Assembly (NCBI GenBank): GCA_944354265.1
Contig: CALVPX010000014.1
Location: 1 to 37,766 of the forward strand
Origin: an uncultured Clostridia bacterium
GTDB taxonomy: Bacteria > Bacillota > Clostridia > Christensenellales > Borkfalkiaceae
Length of the DNA stretch: 37,766 bases
Direction of reading: 5' to 3'
Shown here piece after piece: positions 15,677-24,496 of the stretch (its first letter is position 1; every line of letters begins with the position of its first letter). Below the pieces are notes generated by a model, which made no database searches, had not been told where the DNA came from, and saw nothing but the letters and a program-made list of their open reading frames with translations. A program made the position numbers and the translations under genes.

Positions 15677-16723
15677 TTATTTTCGTGAGCTGTCTATATA
15701 CGACGCTCGCAGTTGACCGCAGGCGCCGCCTATGTCGGCGCCCATCTGCCGGCGGAGTGTGGCCGAAAGGCCGCCCTTTTCCAAGAGACCCAAAAAGCGA
15801 TAGGCCGACTGCTCGTCCGTGGCCTTTAAGGTGCGCTCCTTGACCTCGTTTAAGCGAATTAAATTGACATGGCAGGGGCGACCCTTTAAGAGGGAGATTA
15901 GGTCCTCGGCGTGCCGCCTGTCGCAATTTTCGCCCTCAATCAAGGAGTATTCAAAGATGTACCGCCTGCCCGTCTTGGCAAAATAGTTGTCGCACGCCTG
16001 CAAAATTTGGGCTATGGACCACTTGTTGGCAATGGGCATGGTGCGGGCGCGCTCTTCATCGGTGGTGGCGTGGAGAGAGACGGTTAAGTTGAGGGGTATG
16101 CCATCGTCGGCAAAGGCGTACATTTTATCCACCAACCCGCAGGTGGAGAGGGAGATATTGCGCGCGGAGATATTCAAGCCCTCCGCCGCAGTGAGATTTT
16201 TTAAAAACTCGACGACGTTGCCATAGTTGTCGAATGGTTCACCGCTGCCCATCAGGACGACGTTTGTAACCGCCCTTTTTTCCTTGGTGCCGCCATATGC
16301 GGCGTTGACCTTTAAAATTTGGGACAAAATTTCGCCCGAGGACAGGTCGCGTATGCGGCCGTTTAAAGTACTTGCACAGAATTTGCAGCCCATGCGGCAG
16401 CCCACCTGCGTGGAGACGCACTGCGTGTTGCCGTACTTGTAGCTCATGAGCACCCCTTCGATTATGTTGCCGTCGGCGAGCTCGAAGAGGAATTTTTTTG
16501 TGCCGTCGGCGCTCTCAAACGTCTCAATAATTTTGATGGCGCAGTCCTCAAAGTCCTCTAAGAGCCTGCTCTTTAAGGCCGCGGGCAGAGTGGATATCTG
16601 CGAGATGTCCTTGCCCTGAGTCAGCCCCTCGTACAGCTGCTTTGCGCGAAAGGCGGGCTGCCCGTACGAAGCGACGAGTTCCTTTATTTGGTTGTAACTT
16701 AAGTCCTGAATTATCGCCTTCAT
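15677..16723 (-). CDS. rlmN: Dual-specificity rRNA/tRNA methyltransferase RlmN
   Basis: RlmN is a radical SAM enzyme that methylates C2 of A2503 in 23S rRNA and of A37 in some tRNAs. The 348-residue product has the iron-sulfur motif CRMGCKFC (Cys109, Cys113, Cys116) and the conserved C-terminal Cys335 (GGACGQL) that carries the methyl intermediate. AAAGGA lies 8 nt before the ATG, inside the rsmB 3' end; the two genes abut with no gap. It is the last gene of the yicC-to-rlmN run before the inserted element. Confidence 0.96.
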   Translation of the reverse strand: MKAIIQDLSYNQIKELVASYGQPAFRAKQLYEGLTQGKDISQISTLPAALKSRLLEDFEDCAIKIIETFESADGTKKFLFELADGNIIEGVLMSYKYGNTQCVSTQVGCRMGCKFCASTLNGRIRDLSSGEILSQILKVNAAYGGTKEKRAVTNVVLMGSGEPFDNYGNVVEFLKNLTAAEGLNISARNISLSTCGLVDKMYAFADDGIPLNLTVSLHATTDEERARTMPIANKWSIAQILQACDNYFAKTGRRYIFEYSLIEGENCDRRHAEDLISLLKGRPCHVNLIRLNEVKERTLKATDEQSAYRFLGLLEKGGLSATLRRQMGADIGGACGQLRASYIDSSRK

Positions 16724-17947
16724 TTAGCTTTTCCTTTCAAAACAGGTTAAATAGAACCCCGCGCCGAGGGATATGTGGGGAAGAAACTGCAGGCCGTACT
16801 TTGTGGTCTTGTGATTCAACGGACTTGCAGGGATTGAAAGTTCAAAGTTGGGGTGGCTTGTTAAAAAGTTGTGGGCGGCGGTGTCGTTCTCCTGCGGGAG
16901 AATGGAGCAGGTGGAATAGTACAGCCTGCCCCCCTCCTTTACATAGCGCGCGGCGTTATTTAGCAGCGCCGCCTGCGTGGCTGCAAGCGAGGGAATGTCC
17001 TCCTCCCTGCGGTTGAGCTTGATATCGGGATTTTCGTTTATTACGCCCGTGCCCGAACAGGGGGCATCGACCAAAACGGCGTCGTACACCCCCTCATATG
17101 CAGGGTTGAACACGGTGCCGTCGGCGCAGACGGGGATGACGTTTTGAACGCCCATGCGCTGACAGTATGCCCCTATGAGCTCCACCCTGTGGGGATGAAG
17201 TTCGCACGCGGTGACCTCCTTGAACTTTTTGGAGAGCAGAACGGACTTTCCGCCCGGTGCAGCGCACATATCGAGCAGGCGTTGCCCCCCTGATATGGCC
17301 TGACAAATGGCTATGGAGCCGACCGACTGAAAGGTGTAGTCGCCCGCAAAGAAGCCGCCGTCGCGCACGAAGTGTTTGAATATATAAACGTTTTCAAAGG
17401 GCGTTAAAAGGTGCTCGCCTCCGAGATAGTCTTTGGCGTTATTTTCAAAGCGCACGCACATGCCTAAGGACGGGGAAGTCAATATGTCCTCCGCCTCGCC
17501 CTTGTAGGTGCGGCGGACGATTTTTGCCAACCAAAGGGGCACAGAGGCGGCTATTGACAGGCGCTCGTCCGCCTGTGCGGGCAGCTCGGGCACCTTGTAG
17601 GAGCGCAGAAAGGCGTTTACAAAGCCTGCAGCACCCCCCTTGCCGAGCTTTTTTAAGAGCTCGACGGCGCTGTCGACGACGGTGTAGTCCTTGAGGCCCA
17701 TATATTCGAGAATGTAGAGCGCAATCTTTAAAACAAGCCGCACCGCAGCCTTGGGCGACTTTTGGGTGTTGGCGGAAATTATATAGTTTAAATATATGTC
17801 CCGCTCCAAGACGCCGTAACAGATGGCGACGGTGCGCCCCTTGTTCAAAGGTTCCACGGTGCTCTCTGCGAGAGCCTGTTTGAAGTATTTGCCCCCCGAA
17901 TATACCTTGCTGAGCACTATGTAGGGGTCGGTCAAAGGGTTAGTCAA
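16724..17947 (-). CDS. rsmB: 16S rRNA m5C967 methyltransferase RsmB
   Basis: RsmB methylates C967 of 16S rRNA. The 407-residue protein has an N-terminal NusB-like domain (about 1-140) and a SAM-dependent domain with LLDMCAAPGGKS (224-235), the catalytic Cys297 in DAPCSGTG and the release Cys347 in YYSTCS. The frame overlaps fmt by 8 nt and starts with TTG (17947); no ATG lies near the expected N-terminus, so translation is likely coupled to fmt. The start is the least certain part. Confidence 0.94.
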   Translation of the reverse strand: MTNPLTDPYIVLSKVYSGGKYFKQALAESTVEPLNKGRTVAICYGVLERDIYLNYIISANTQKSPKAAVRLVLKIALYILEYMGLKDYTVVDSAVELLKKLGKGGAAGFVNAFLRSYKVPELPAQADERLSIAASVPLWLAKIVRRTYKGEAEDILTSPSLGMCVRFENNAKDYLGGEHLLTPFENVYIFKHFVRDGGFFAGDYTFQSVGSIAICQAISGGQRLLDMCAAPGGKSVLLSKKFKEVTACELHPHRVELIGAYCQRMGVQNVIPVCADGTVFNPAYEGVYDAVLVDAPCSGTGVINENPDIKLNRREEDIPSLAATQAALLNNAARYVKEGGRLYYSTCSILPQENDTAAHNFLTSHPNFELSIPASPLNHKTTKYGLQFLPHISLGAGFYLTCFERKS

Positions 17948-18854
17948 GGATGTCGCCCGCCTTTATCTTTCTGCCGTTTACAAGGTCGGAGGCCGAAAGG
18001 GGCTTGCCGCCCGCAAACTGCGCCTGCAAAATGCTAAATGCGCCATTTTGGCATTTGACGACGATGCCCTTTTTATCGGCGCGGACGACCTCGCCCGGCC
18101 TGCCATCTGCGGGGCAATCGCACAGTTGGGCCCTATATATGTTGAGCTGAACGCCGTTCAATGAGCAATATGCCAAGGGCGAAGGGCTCATGGCGTTGAT
18201 GCGGCGGACGGCCACGGCGGCGTCATCGAAGGAGACGCGGGCGTCCTCCTTTTTGATTTTCTTGCAGTAGGTGGCCTGCGCTTCGTCCTGCAGCAGCACC
18301 TGAGGATGGCCTGCGGCGATATACTCTATCGCCTCCAAGGCCGCCTCGGCGGAGAGAACGGACAGCTCATCTGAGAGTTCGCCATAGGTTTTATCGCCCA
18401 CCTCGCACCGCTTTACGAGCAGAATGTCGCCCGAATCGAGCGCCTCCTCTGTGCGCATGACGGTGACGCCCGTGTGGCTTTCGCCCGCTAGTATGGCCGA
18501 CTGAATGGGACTTGCCCCCCTGAATTTGGGCAGCAGAGAGGCGTGCAGGTTCCACACGCCGAGGGGGAAAGCCTGCAATAACTGCTTGGACAGAATTTGC
18601 CCGTAGGCGCAGGTTATCATAATGTCGCCGCTGAGGGACTTGACCTCCTCCACATGGTCGCGGATTTTGGGACAGTCCAAAACGGGTATGCCGTGTTCTG
18701 TAGCGAACTGCTTGACGGGCGTGGGAGTGAGCACTTTTTTTCTGCCCACGGGCTTATCGGGCTGTGTAATTACCCCTGCCACACCGTACTTTTGGTGGAG
18801 CGCCTTGAGCGCGGGCAGGGCATAGGCGGGCGACCCCGCAAAGATTATTTTCAT
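17940..18854 (-). CDS. fmt: Methionyl-tRNA formyltransferase
   Basis: Fmt formylates the initiator Met-tRNA using 10-formyltetrahydrofolate. The 304-residue product starts MKIIFAGSPAYALPAL. The catalytic Asn102 and His104 (WNLHASLLP) and Asp140 (EEALDSGDIL) are present, and the C-terminal OB-like domain is complete. AAAGGA lies 7 nt before the ATG at 18854; the longer frame has no such site. It is normally coupled to def, but here a 310-bp gap with two repeats separates them. Confidence 0.97.
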   Translation of the reverse strand: MKIIFAGSPAYALPALKALHQKYGVAGVITQPDKPVGRKKVLTPTPVKQFATEHGIPVLDCPKIRDHVEEVKSLSGDIMITCAYGQILSKQLLQAFPLGVWNLHASLLPKFRGASPIQSAILAGESHTGVTVMRTEEALDSGDILLVKRCEVGDKTYGELSDELSVLSAEAALEAIEYIAAGHPQVLLQDEAQATYCKKIKKEDARVSFDDAAVAVRRINAMSPSPLAYCSLNGVQLNIYRAQLCDCPADGRPGEVVRADKKGIVVKCQNGAFSILQAQFAGGKPLSASDLVNGRKIKAGDILD

Positions 18855-18940
18855 AGAAATTCCTTTCGGCGACTGCGTCGCGTAAATTGCAACCTGCGGG
18901 TTGCATGAATTGAATGTTGGGTGGGCGGGTGGGTTCATCT

Positions 18941-19055
18941 GTCATGTTGAGCGGAGGTGCAAGCTATAGCGCGCACCGCAGTCGAAACATCTTGCTCGGT
19001 TTTTTGCCCCCGCAAGATACATTCGACTCCGCCTTCGGCTACGCTCAGTATGACA
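18941..19055. repeat. GTCAT...ATGAC palindromic repeat (R7)
   Basis: It runs from GTCATGTTGAGCGG to CGCTCAGTATGACA with the inner arms CATCTTG and CAAGATACATTCGAC. It interrupts the def-fmt pair together with the R6 piece at 19067. Confidence 0.75.
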
Positions 19056-19066
19056 ATAAGGTGCAT

Positions 19067-19124
19067 GACTTCGTTTGGGAGATTTCTCCATGCGTTCGCT
19101 GCCGCTCACTTAGTCGAAATGACA
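19067..19124. repeat. Half copy of the TCATTTCGA repeat (R6)
   Basis: It reads ACTTCGTTTGGGAGATTTCTCC and ends TAGTCGAAATGAC. The left arm is absent. Confidence 0.65.
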
Positions 19125-19164
19125 GAAATAGAAGTGTGCAGCGGTCAAATGCACGCGCATTTTT

Positions 19165-19629
19165 TTAATTTTCTTCCTCGGGGAGGTCATATACCTCGCT
19201 TGCAATATCCGTGTAAATTATGCCGTCGAGGTGGTCGAGTTCGTGGCAGACGGCGCGGGCGAAGAAGCCTTCGGCAGTCAGCTTGTGCTTGCGGCCGGTG
19301 CGGTCGCGGTATTCCGCCTTGATTTTGTAGGGGCGGGTGACGGTGCCCTGCTTGCCCTTTACCGAAAGGCAGCCTTCGGGCCCCGACTGTTCGCCCTTGC
19401 GGGACAATATTACGGGGTTGATCATTTCGAAGAACCCCTCCTCCACGTCGACGACGACGGCGCGGACGGGTATGCCTATTTGGGGCGCGGCGAGGCCGGC
19501 TCCGTTTTCGGCGCGGACGGTCTGCTTTAAATCGTCCATCAGAGCGCCGAGTTCGGCATCGAATTTTTTGACTTCGGCGCACTTTTGTCTTAAAACTTCG
19601 TCGCCTATTTGAACTACATATTTAACCAT
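19165..19629 (-). CDS. def: Peptide deformylase
   Basis: Def removes the N-formyl group from nascent proteins. The 154-residue product has the three family motifs: GAGLAAPQIG (43-52), EGCLS (85-89, metal ligand Cys87) and HELDH (129-133, metal ligands His129 and His133, catalytic Glu130). GAGG lies 8 nt before the ATG. It lies between priA and fmt as in B. subtilis, but both neighbours are displaced by repeat-filled gaps. Confidence 0.97.
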   Translation of the reverse strand: MVKYVVQIGDEVLRQKCAEVKKFDAELGALMDDLKQTVRAENGAGLAAPQIGIPVRAVVVDVEEGFFEMINPVILSRKGEQSGPEGCLSVKGKQGTVTRPYKIKAEYRDRTGRKHKLTAEGFFARAVCHELDHLDGIIYTDIASEVYDLPEEEN

Positions 19630-19694
19630 TATGGTACCTCTTTTAATGTGAAATGCAGGAAAATGTCAATTTAAGTGAAGTTTTGCGGCTTTTG

Positions 19695-19810
19695 TTCTCG
19701 GCGGCAGTAAGGATGGCAGCCGCCTCGGTCACCGCATCGGGCGACCTGTTGCCCTCGCTCACCTCGCAAGGCAAAACAGCACACTGTGCTGTTTTGAGAA
19801 TACCTTGCTC
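19695..19810. repeat. Three-hairpin structured element, copy 1 (R5)
   Basis: It is 116 nt and homologous to 31483-31597. Stem 1 is GGCGGC/GCCGCC (19700-19705 with 19719-19724), stem 2 is GGGC/GCCC (19739-19754), stem 3 is AAAACAGCAC/GTGCTGTTTT (19773-19795), and it ends GAGAATACCTTGCTC. Stem sequences differ between the copies but pairing is kept. Confidence 0.7.
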
Positions 19811-19924
19811 GTCGCAAAGTGAAGTTCATTGCTTATAGCAATGAGTGAAGTTGCGCATATAATGCGCAGTTAAGTTTGCACCTGCGGGCAAGTTGCGGTA
19901 TGAATATTTTTCACCATAACTTTT

Positions 19925-19986
19925 CCTCCCGCTAAGGTGCGTTCCGCACCGGATCTTTCGACTGCGCTCAAGATGACAGCGGGAGG
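19925..19986. repeat. Short R7 repeat with CTCCCGCT arms
   Basis: CCTCCCGCT and AGCGGGAGG enclose GGATCTTTCGACTGCGCTCAAGATGAC-type sequence (inverse of the copy at 3021) and a GGTGCG-TTC-CGCACC hairpin. It is nested in the centre of the GTGAAGT array. Confidence 0.65.
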
Positions 19987-20090
19987 AAAAACTTCACAAA
20001 AACCGCAAGGTTTTTACTTCACAGTGCGATAGCGCTACTTCACTTACGCGCAGCGTAAACTTCACAGTTAACGCCAAGCCGCCACTTTCG

Positions 20091-22262
20091 TTAACTAAGG
20101 TTTTGCGGGTTTTCTTCAACGTAGGCGAGGGCTTCTGCTGTGGAGTATTTTACCGCTATATCGTAAATATTTGGCAGAAGTTTTTGGGATTTGAGCCGCA
20201 TGAGCACCTGATAGCGCACTTTGCCCTGAATTTTTTTGATGGGCGAGTGCATTTTGTTGAAGAAGATGAACTCGTCCTCGTCGGCTTTTCTCAAATCCTC
20301 TATGGCGAAGTAGACGTCCTTTAAAACGGCCAATGCCGCCCTGTCCTCCTCAGCCGTGACCATTACGCGGCAGATTAAAGAATATGGCGGGAAGTTTGTG
20401 GCCCTGCGTATTTTGACCTCGTTTTCGAAGAAGCCCTTATAGTCGTAATTTACGGCATAGCGCAGAATGTAATTTTCGGGCGAGTAGGTCTGAAGGACGA
20501 CCTTGCCCTTTTCGTCCGCCCTGCCGCTGCGGCCCGCAACCTGTGTTATTAGCTGAAAGGTGCGCTCGCCGCTGCGGTAGTCTGAAAAGTGCAGGCTCAT
20601 GTCGGCGTCGAGTATGCCGACCAAGGTGACGGAGGGGAAGTCGTGCCCCTTGGCTATCATCTGCGTGCCGACCAAGATGTCGGCCTCGTGCCTGCCGAAG
20701 GCGGAGAGAATTTTATAGTGCCCGTCCTTGCCGGACACGGTGTCGTTATCCATGCGCAGTATGCGGGCGGAGGGGAACAGTTCCTTCAAGTCCGCCACCA
20801 CCCTTTGGGTACCCGTGCCGCCGTACCTCAGGTGCACGCCGCCGCACTCGGGACAGGCGGAGAGCATGCGGTACTTTGCGCCGCAGTAGTGGCACTTTAA
20901 ACAGTTCTCCTCCGAGTGGTATGTAAGCGACACGTCGCAATTTTGACATTTTGCCACATAGCCGCAGTCCTGACAGATGACCGTCTTTGCGTATCCGCGG
21001 CGGTTCAAAAAGATTATCGCCTGATTGCCCTGCGAGAGCGTTTCCCTGAGCTCCTCACGGAGGGCGCGGGAGAAGGCCGAGTTGTTGCCCCGCTTTACCT
21101 CCTCCCTCATGTCGGAGATTATTATTTGGGGCATGGGCTTTTTGTTTATTCTTTGGGGCAGCTCCACAAGGCCGTACTGCCCTTCGGTGGCGCATATATA
21201 GCTTTCAACCGAGGGCGTGGCCGAACCCAAGATGAGTTTGCAGCCGTTGTATTCGGCGCGCAGCTTTGCCACCTCCACGGTGGAATAGCGGGGAGCGGTC
21301 TCCGATTGGTAGGAGGGGTCGTGCTCCTCGTCAATGATTATGGCTCCCAAATTTTCGAGGGGGGCGAAGATGGCCGAGCGGGCGCCTATGGCAATTTTTG
21401 CCTCGCCAGAGCGCAGGCGCCACCACTCGTCGAACCGTTCGCCTGCGGACAGGCCGCTGTGCATTATTGCCGCCTGACCCTTGAACCTGCGCCGCAGCTG
21501 ACGGAGCATCTGCGGGGTCAATGAAATTTCCGGCACGAGGAATATGGCCGTTTTGCCGCGCTTTAAAACTTCGGCTATGTAACTTAAATAAATTTCCGTC
21601 TTGCCGCTGCCCGTTACGCCGTGGATGAGCTGAACGGTTTTGGGAGAACTTTCAATATAGTTCAGGGCGCTCTGCTGTGCGGACGTCAGCTCTACGGGGA
21701 TATACTCCTCCTCTTCGCCGAGCATGGGCGTGCGGCTGCGGCGCACCTTGTACACCTCCGCCCCGCACTTTTCGATGATGGCATTGACGGCGGCGCGGCC
21801 GAACTGCTCGCAAAATGAGGTGAACTCCCTGTCGCCATTTTTTAGCTCTTCAAGGGCGGCCGCCTGCTTTTTTGCGGCTTTGTTAAGGGATATGTCGGGG
21901 TCAATGAGCTTTATGTACTTGGTGTACACCTCGTTGACCCTGCCCAAACGCATCTCTGACGGCAGAAACAGGCGGAGCGCGACCGCCTTGGGCACGCGGT
22001 ACCTCTGCGCGATGCTCTGCATGAGCGAAAAACACTCGGGCACAAGGGCGGGCTGTTCGTCGTAGACATACCTTACGGGCTTGATTTTTGACGCGTCAAA
22101 GGAAGGGTTTGCGCTTACGCCCATTACAAACCCATCCACCACCCTTCCGCCGAAGGGTACCTTTACCCTGCAGCCGACTTGAGTTTGGTCCGGGCAGGAA
22201 TATTCAAAAACCTTGTCCACCTGACTGTGGGCAATGTCTACTATCACACTACAGTACTGCAT
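20091..22262 (-). CDS. priA: Primosomal protein N' (replication restart helicase PriA)
   Basis: PriA recognises abandoned forks and reloads the replicative helicase. The 723-residue product (start MQYCSVIVDI) has the N-terminal DNA-binding domain, Walker A GVTGSGKT (215-222), DEEH near residue 310, and the eight-Cys zinc-binding insert beginning CQDCGYVAKCQNC. The ATG at 22262 fits the family N-terminus, but neither it nor the TTG at 22286 has a Shine-Dalgarno. The usual neighbour coaBC is absent between priA and rpoZ. Confidence 0.96.
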   Translation of the reverse strand: MQYCSVIVDIAHSQVDKVFEYSCPDQTQVGCRVKVPFGGRVVDGFVMGVSANPSFDASKIKPVRYVYDEQPALVPECFSLMQSIAQRYRVPKAVALRLFLPSEMRLGRVNEVYTKYIKLIDPDISLNKAAKKQAAALEELKNGDREFTSFCEQFGRAAVNAIIEKCGAEVYKVRRSRTPMLGEEEEYIPVELTSAQQSALNYIESSPKTVQLIHGVTGSGKTEIYLSYIAEVLKRGKTAIFLVPEISLTPQMLRQLRRRFKGQAAIMHSGLSAGERFDEWWRLRSGEAKIAIGARSAIFAPLENLGAIIIDEEHDPSYQSETAPRYSTVEVAKLRAEYNGCKLILGSATPSVESYICATEGQYGLVELPQRINKKPMPQIIISDMREEVKRGNNSAFSRALREELRETLSQGNQAIIFLNRRGYAKTVICQDCGYVAKCQNCDVSLTYHSEENCLKCHYCGAKYRMLSACPECGGVHLRYGGTGTQRVVADLKELFPSARILRMDNDTVSGKDGHYKILSAFGRHEADILVGTQMIAKGHDFPSVTLVGILDADMSLHFSDYRSGERTFQLITQVAGRSGRADEKGKVVLQTYSPENYILRYAVNYDYKGFFENEVKIRRATNFPPYSLICRVMVTAEEDRAALAVLKDVYFAIEDLRKADEDEFIFFNKMHSPIKKIQGKVRYQVLMRLKSQKLLPNIYDIAVKYSTAEALAYVEENPQNLS

Positions 22263-22284
22263 ATGCGCCAATTTATAAGCTAAC

Positions 22285-22310
22285 AAAATCGCCCCGCTCG
22301 GGGCGATTTT
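22285..22310 (-). terminator. Terminator between rpoZ and priA
   Basis: The stem ATCGCCCC/GGGGCGAT has a GCTC loop and is flanked by A4 and T4. On the minus strand it follows rpoZ by about 12 bp, so priA must rely on read-through or its own promoter. Confidence 0.65.
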
Positions 22311-22322
22311 GTTTAAAAATTT

Positions 22323-22544
22323 TTAATCCTTTACAGCCTTGATCTTGCCCTCTTCAATTTCCTCGCAGGCGAGGGCGATCTCCTTTAAGTGGTGGGGATT
22401 TTCGCGCGGGCTGTTGACGCTGTTCTGTTCGATGAGCTGACGGGCGCGCTTTGCAACGACAACGCAGAGCGCATAGCGCGAGACGTGACCGCCGTTTTCG
22501 TCGAGCTTTGCAATTAAAGAATCTACGGGAGGTACGTTAATCAT
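22323..22544 (-). CDS. rpoZ: RNA polymerase omega subunit
   Basis: Omega helps assemble the beta' subunit of RNA polymerase. The 73-residue product begins MINVPPVDSL and carries the conserved helix RYALCVVVAKRARQL (about 23-37). It overlaps the gmk stop by 4 nt (ATGA) with AAAGG just upstream. The gmk-rpoZ order is the usual one in Firmicutes. Confidence 0.93.
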   Translation of the reverse strand: MINVPPVDSLIAKLDENGGHVSRYALCVVVAKRARQLIEQNSVNSPRENPHHLKEIALACEEIEEGKIKAVKD

Positions 22545-23116
22545 TTTATGCCTTTTCTCCTATTTTCCACAATTTTTATTATAGTTTCGACGGTTTTATC
22601 GAGATCGTCGTTGATTATCGTATAATCGTAAAACTGACTGCGCGACATTTCGTAATCGGCGCGCTCGAGCCGCTTTGCAATGACCGCTTCGTCCTCGGTG
22701 CCGCGCAGTTTTAAGCGGCGCACGAGCTCTTCGCGGCTTGGCGGAGTTATCATGAGCAGCAGCGCATCGGGGAATTCCTCGCGTATGTGCTGAGCGCCGT
22801 CCACGTCGATTTCAAGAATTACGGTCTTGCCCTCGGCAAGCTTTTGTTCTACAAAGAAGCGGGGAGTGCCGTAATAATTTTCGAAGTGGTTGGAATACTC
22901 CAAAAAGCCGTTTTCGTCTATCATCTTTAAAAAGGTGGCCTTGGAGATGAAAAAGTAGCTCTTGCCCTCCTTTTCCCCCTCCCTAGGGGCGCGCGTTGTG
23001 CACGAGACGGAGAGCACCGCATCCTTTAGCCTCTTTAAGAGCATGCCGACGACCGTGCCCTTGCCCACGCCCGAGGGGCCCGATATTACTATCAGCGTTC
23101 CTTTGTTATCACTCAA
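22541..23116 (-). CDS. gmk: Guanylate kinase
   Basis: Gmk phosphorylates GMP to GDP. The 191-residue product has the P-loop GPSGVGKG (13-20), the GMP-binding region TTRAPREGE and the lid. The only start compatible with the N-terminus is TTG at 23116, which lies inside the end of yicC (8-nt overlap), so translation is coupled. AGG lies about 11 nt upstream. Confidence 0.96.
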   Translation of the reverse strand: MSDNKGTLIVISGPSGVGKGTVVGMLLKRLKDAVLSVSCTTRAPREGEKEGKSYFFISKATFLKMIDENGFLEYSNHFENYYGTPRFFVEQKLAEGKTVILEIDVDGAQHIREEFPDALLLMITPPSREELVRRLKLRGTEDEAVIAKRLERADYEMSRSQFYDYTIINDDLDKTVETIIKIVENRRKGIK

Positions 23117-23984
23117 CGTTCTGTACCTGTTCTCTTATTTTTTCTATTTCGTTCTTCATGTCGAGGCCCAATTTTGTGATTGCAAGGTCGTTCGACTTTG
23201 AGCATATAGTATTTGTTTCCCTGTTGAATTCCTGAATGAGAAAGTCAAGCTTGCGCCCGACGAGATTTTCTGCGCAGATGGCGCGGAATTGTGATATGTG
23301 CGACTGCAAGCGGGTGAGCTCCTCGTCGATATTGGCCTTATCGGTAAACACGGCCACCTCGGTTAAGAGCCTGCTCTCGTCGACGGGCACGTTTTCGAGA
23401 TAGGACTTGATTTTTTCTTCAAGCTTCTGCCTGTAGCCCTGTGCGACGAGGGGAGCGCGCCCGGCTATATTATTTACGCACTCCTCTATTGTGTCTACGC
23501 GGGCGAGCATGTCCTTTGCAAGCTTTTGCCCCTCGACGGCGCGCATGGCATTCAAATTGTCGAGCGCGGACTGAAGCGCGGCCTTCAGAGCCGAAAGCAC
23601 CTCTTCGTCGGCGCCGGCGGCCTCCTCCGCCCTGAGTATATCGGGCTGACGGAGAATGGAAGTTATTGTAAAGTCGTTTGACACTTCGGGAAAGAGTTCG
23701 GCAATGCGCTTTGCCGCGTCGACATAGGCCTTTGCAGTGCTCTCGTCGACATAGAGCGACTTGGGCTTTTGCCGCTTATCGGTAAAGCTTATAAACACGT
23801 CGGCATGGCCGCGGGTGAGGGAGCCGCGGACGATGGAGCGGACGGTATCTTCATACCCTGAAAAGATTTTGGGGCACTTGACGGAGATGTCGAGATAGCG
23901 GTTGTTGACCGTTTTGACCTCCGCCGTCAGTTCTATTCCGCCCTCCTTGTATTCTCCCCTGCCGAAACCGGTCATGCTGTACAT
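23109..23984 (-). CDS. yicC: YicC/YloC family endoribonuclease
   Basis: The family was shown in E. coli and B. subtilis to have endoribonuclease activity linked to small-RNA or mRNA turnover. The 291-residue product starts MYSMTGFGRG, the invariant N-terminus, and ends with the DUF1732 region (EELTRLQSHI, GRKLDFLIQEFNRE). The ATG at 23984 has AGGGG upstream; the GTG at 24008 is less likely. It is the first gene of the long minus-strand block with a good promoter. The remA gene that follows it in B. subtilis is absent. Confidence 0.94.
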   Translation of the reverse strand: MYSMTGFGRGEYKEGGIELTAEVKTVNNRYLDISVKCPKIFSGYEDTVRSIVRGSLTRGHADVFISFTDKRQKPKSLYVDESTAKAYVDAAKRIAELFPEVSNDFTITSILRQPDILRAEEAAGADEEVLSALKAALQSALDNLNAMRAVEGQKLAKDMLARVDTIEECVNNIAGRAPLVAQGYRQKLEEKIKSYLENVPVDESRLLTEVAVFTDKANIDEELTRLQSHISQFRAICAENLVGRKLDFLIQEFNRETNTICSKSNDLAITKLGLDMKNEIEKIREQVQNVE

Positions 23985-24030
23985 AATATTTATAACCCCT
24001 GAAGTCACCTTTTAATATTGATACACATTC

Positions 24031-24059
24031 ATTATAGCGCATACAATTTAAAATTTCAA
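24031..24059 (-). promoter_or_regulatory. Promoter of the yicC-gmk-rpoZ operon
   Basis: TTGAAA (24054-24059), 17 bp, TATAAT (24031-24036) on the minus strand; predicted start near 24024, about 40 nt before yicC. Confidence 0.75.
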
Positions 24060-24125
24060 GCCGCGGCGGGGGATTTTAATAAAATTTTATTATTACGGCA
24101 TTATCCGACCATGTCATTTACAAAA

Positions 24126-24440
24126 GTGAAGTACGCAGGCACAGCCCGCGTGTGAAGTAGTGCAATGCACTGTGAAGTAAAAGCCATATGGCTTTTGTGA
24201 AGTTTGCCCGCCCTTTGGCGGGCAAGTTATGGTAAAGTACAATAATATTTTCTGTCCGTCGCTATCATTGTCATCTTGAGCGAAGCCGAAGGCGAAGTCG
24301 AAAGATCTTGCTCGGTTTTATATCAGGCTAGATACATTCGACTGCGCAGGTCTATGACCTGCTCCGCTCAGTATGACACGGCTGCGCCGTGTGCGCCATA
24401 GGCGCATAGATACTCACCGCAACTTTTTTGCGTTTACGCA
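24126..24440. repeat. GTGAAGT hairpin array with nested R7 copy (R3)
   Basis: GTGAAGT at 24126, 24152, 24172 and 24197 alternates with palindromes (AGTGCA-A-TGCACT; AAAAGCCATATGGCTTTT; TTGCCCGCC/GGCGGGCAA), then GTTATGGT. The mirror arm is worn (TTTGCG/CGCAAA then AACTTCAC near 24447). An R7 copy lies in between. Unit for unit it matches 34263-34457 with different hairpin sequences. It fills 23985-24496 with nothing else seen. Confidence 0.75.
24270..24378. repeat. GTCATCTTGAG palindromic repeat (R7)
   Basis: A complete copy from GTCATCTTGAGCG to GCTCAGTATGACA, preceded by CTGTCCGTCGCTATCATT, the prefix seen at several copies. It is nested in the GTGAAGT array. Confidence 0.8.
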
Positions 24441-24496
24441 AATAAACTTCACACCGCACCATTACTTTTTCACTATTCACTCTTCACTATTCACTC

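Larger units (their letters stand above)
19675..20065. repeat. GTGAAGT hairpin array, interrupted (R3)
   Basis: Heptamers GTGAAGT at 19675, 19819 and 19845 alternate with palindromes; the mirror arm has ACTTCAC at 19991, 20016, 20037 and 20059. The first unit is split by the R5 element (19695-19810), whose insertion separates TTTTGCG from CGCAAA; the middle holds an R7 copy. The whole forms a large inverted repeat of hairpins between priA and def, accounting for 19630-20090. Confidence 0.7.

Noticed and set aside
24126-24230. CRISPR array
   Set aside because: The regularly spaced GTGAAGT units are only 7 bp, the intervals are palindromes of varying length rather than unique spacers, and no cas gene is near.
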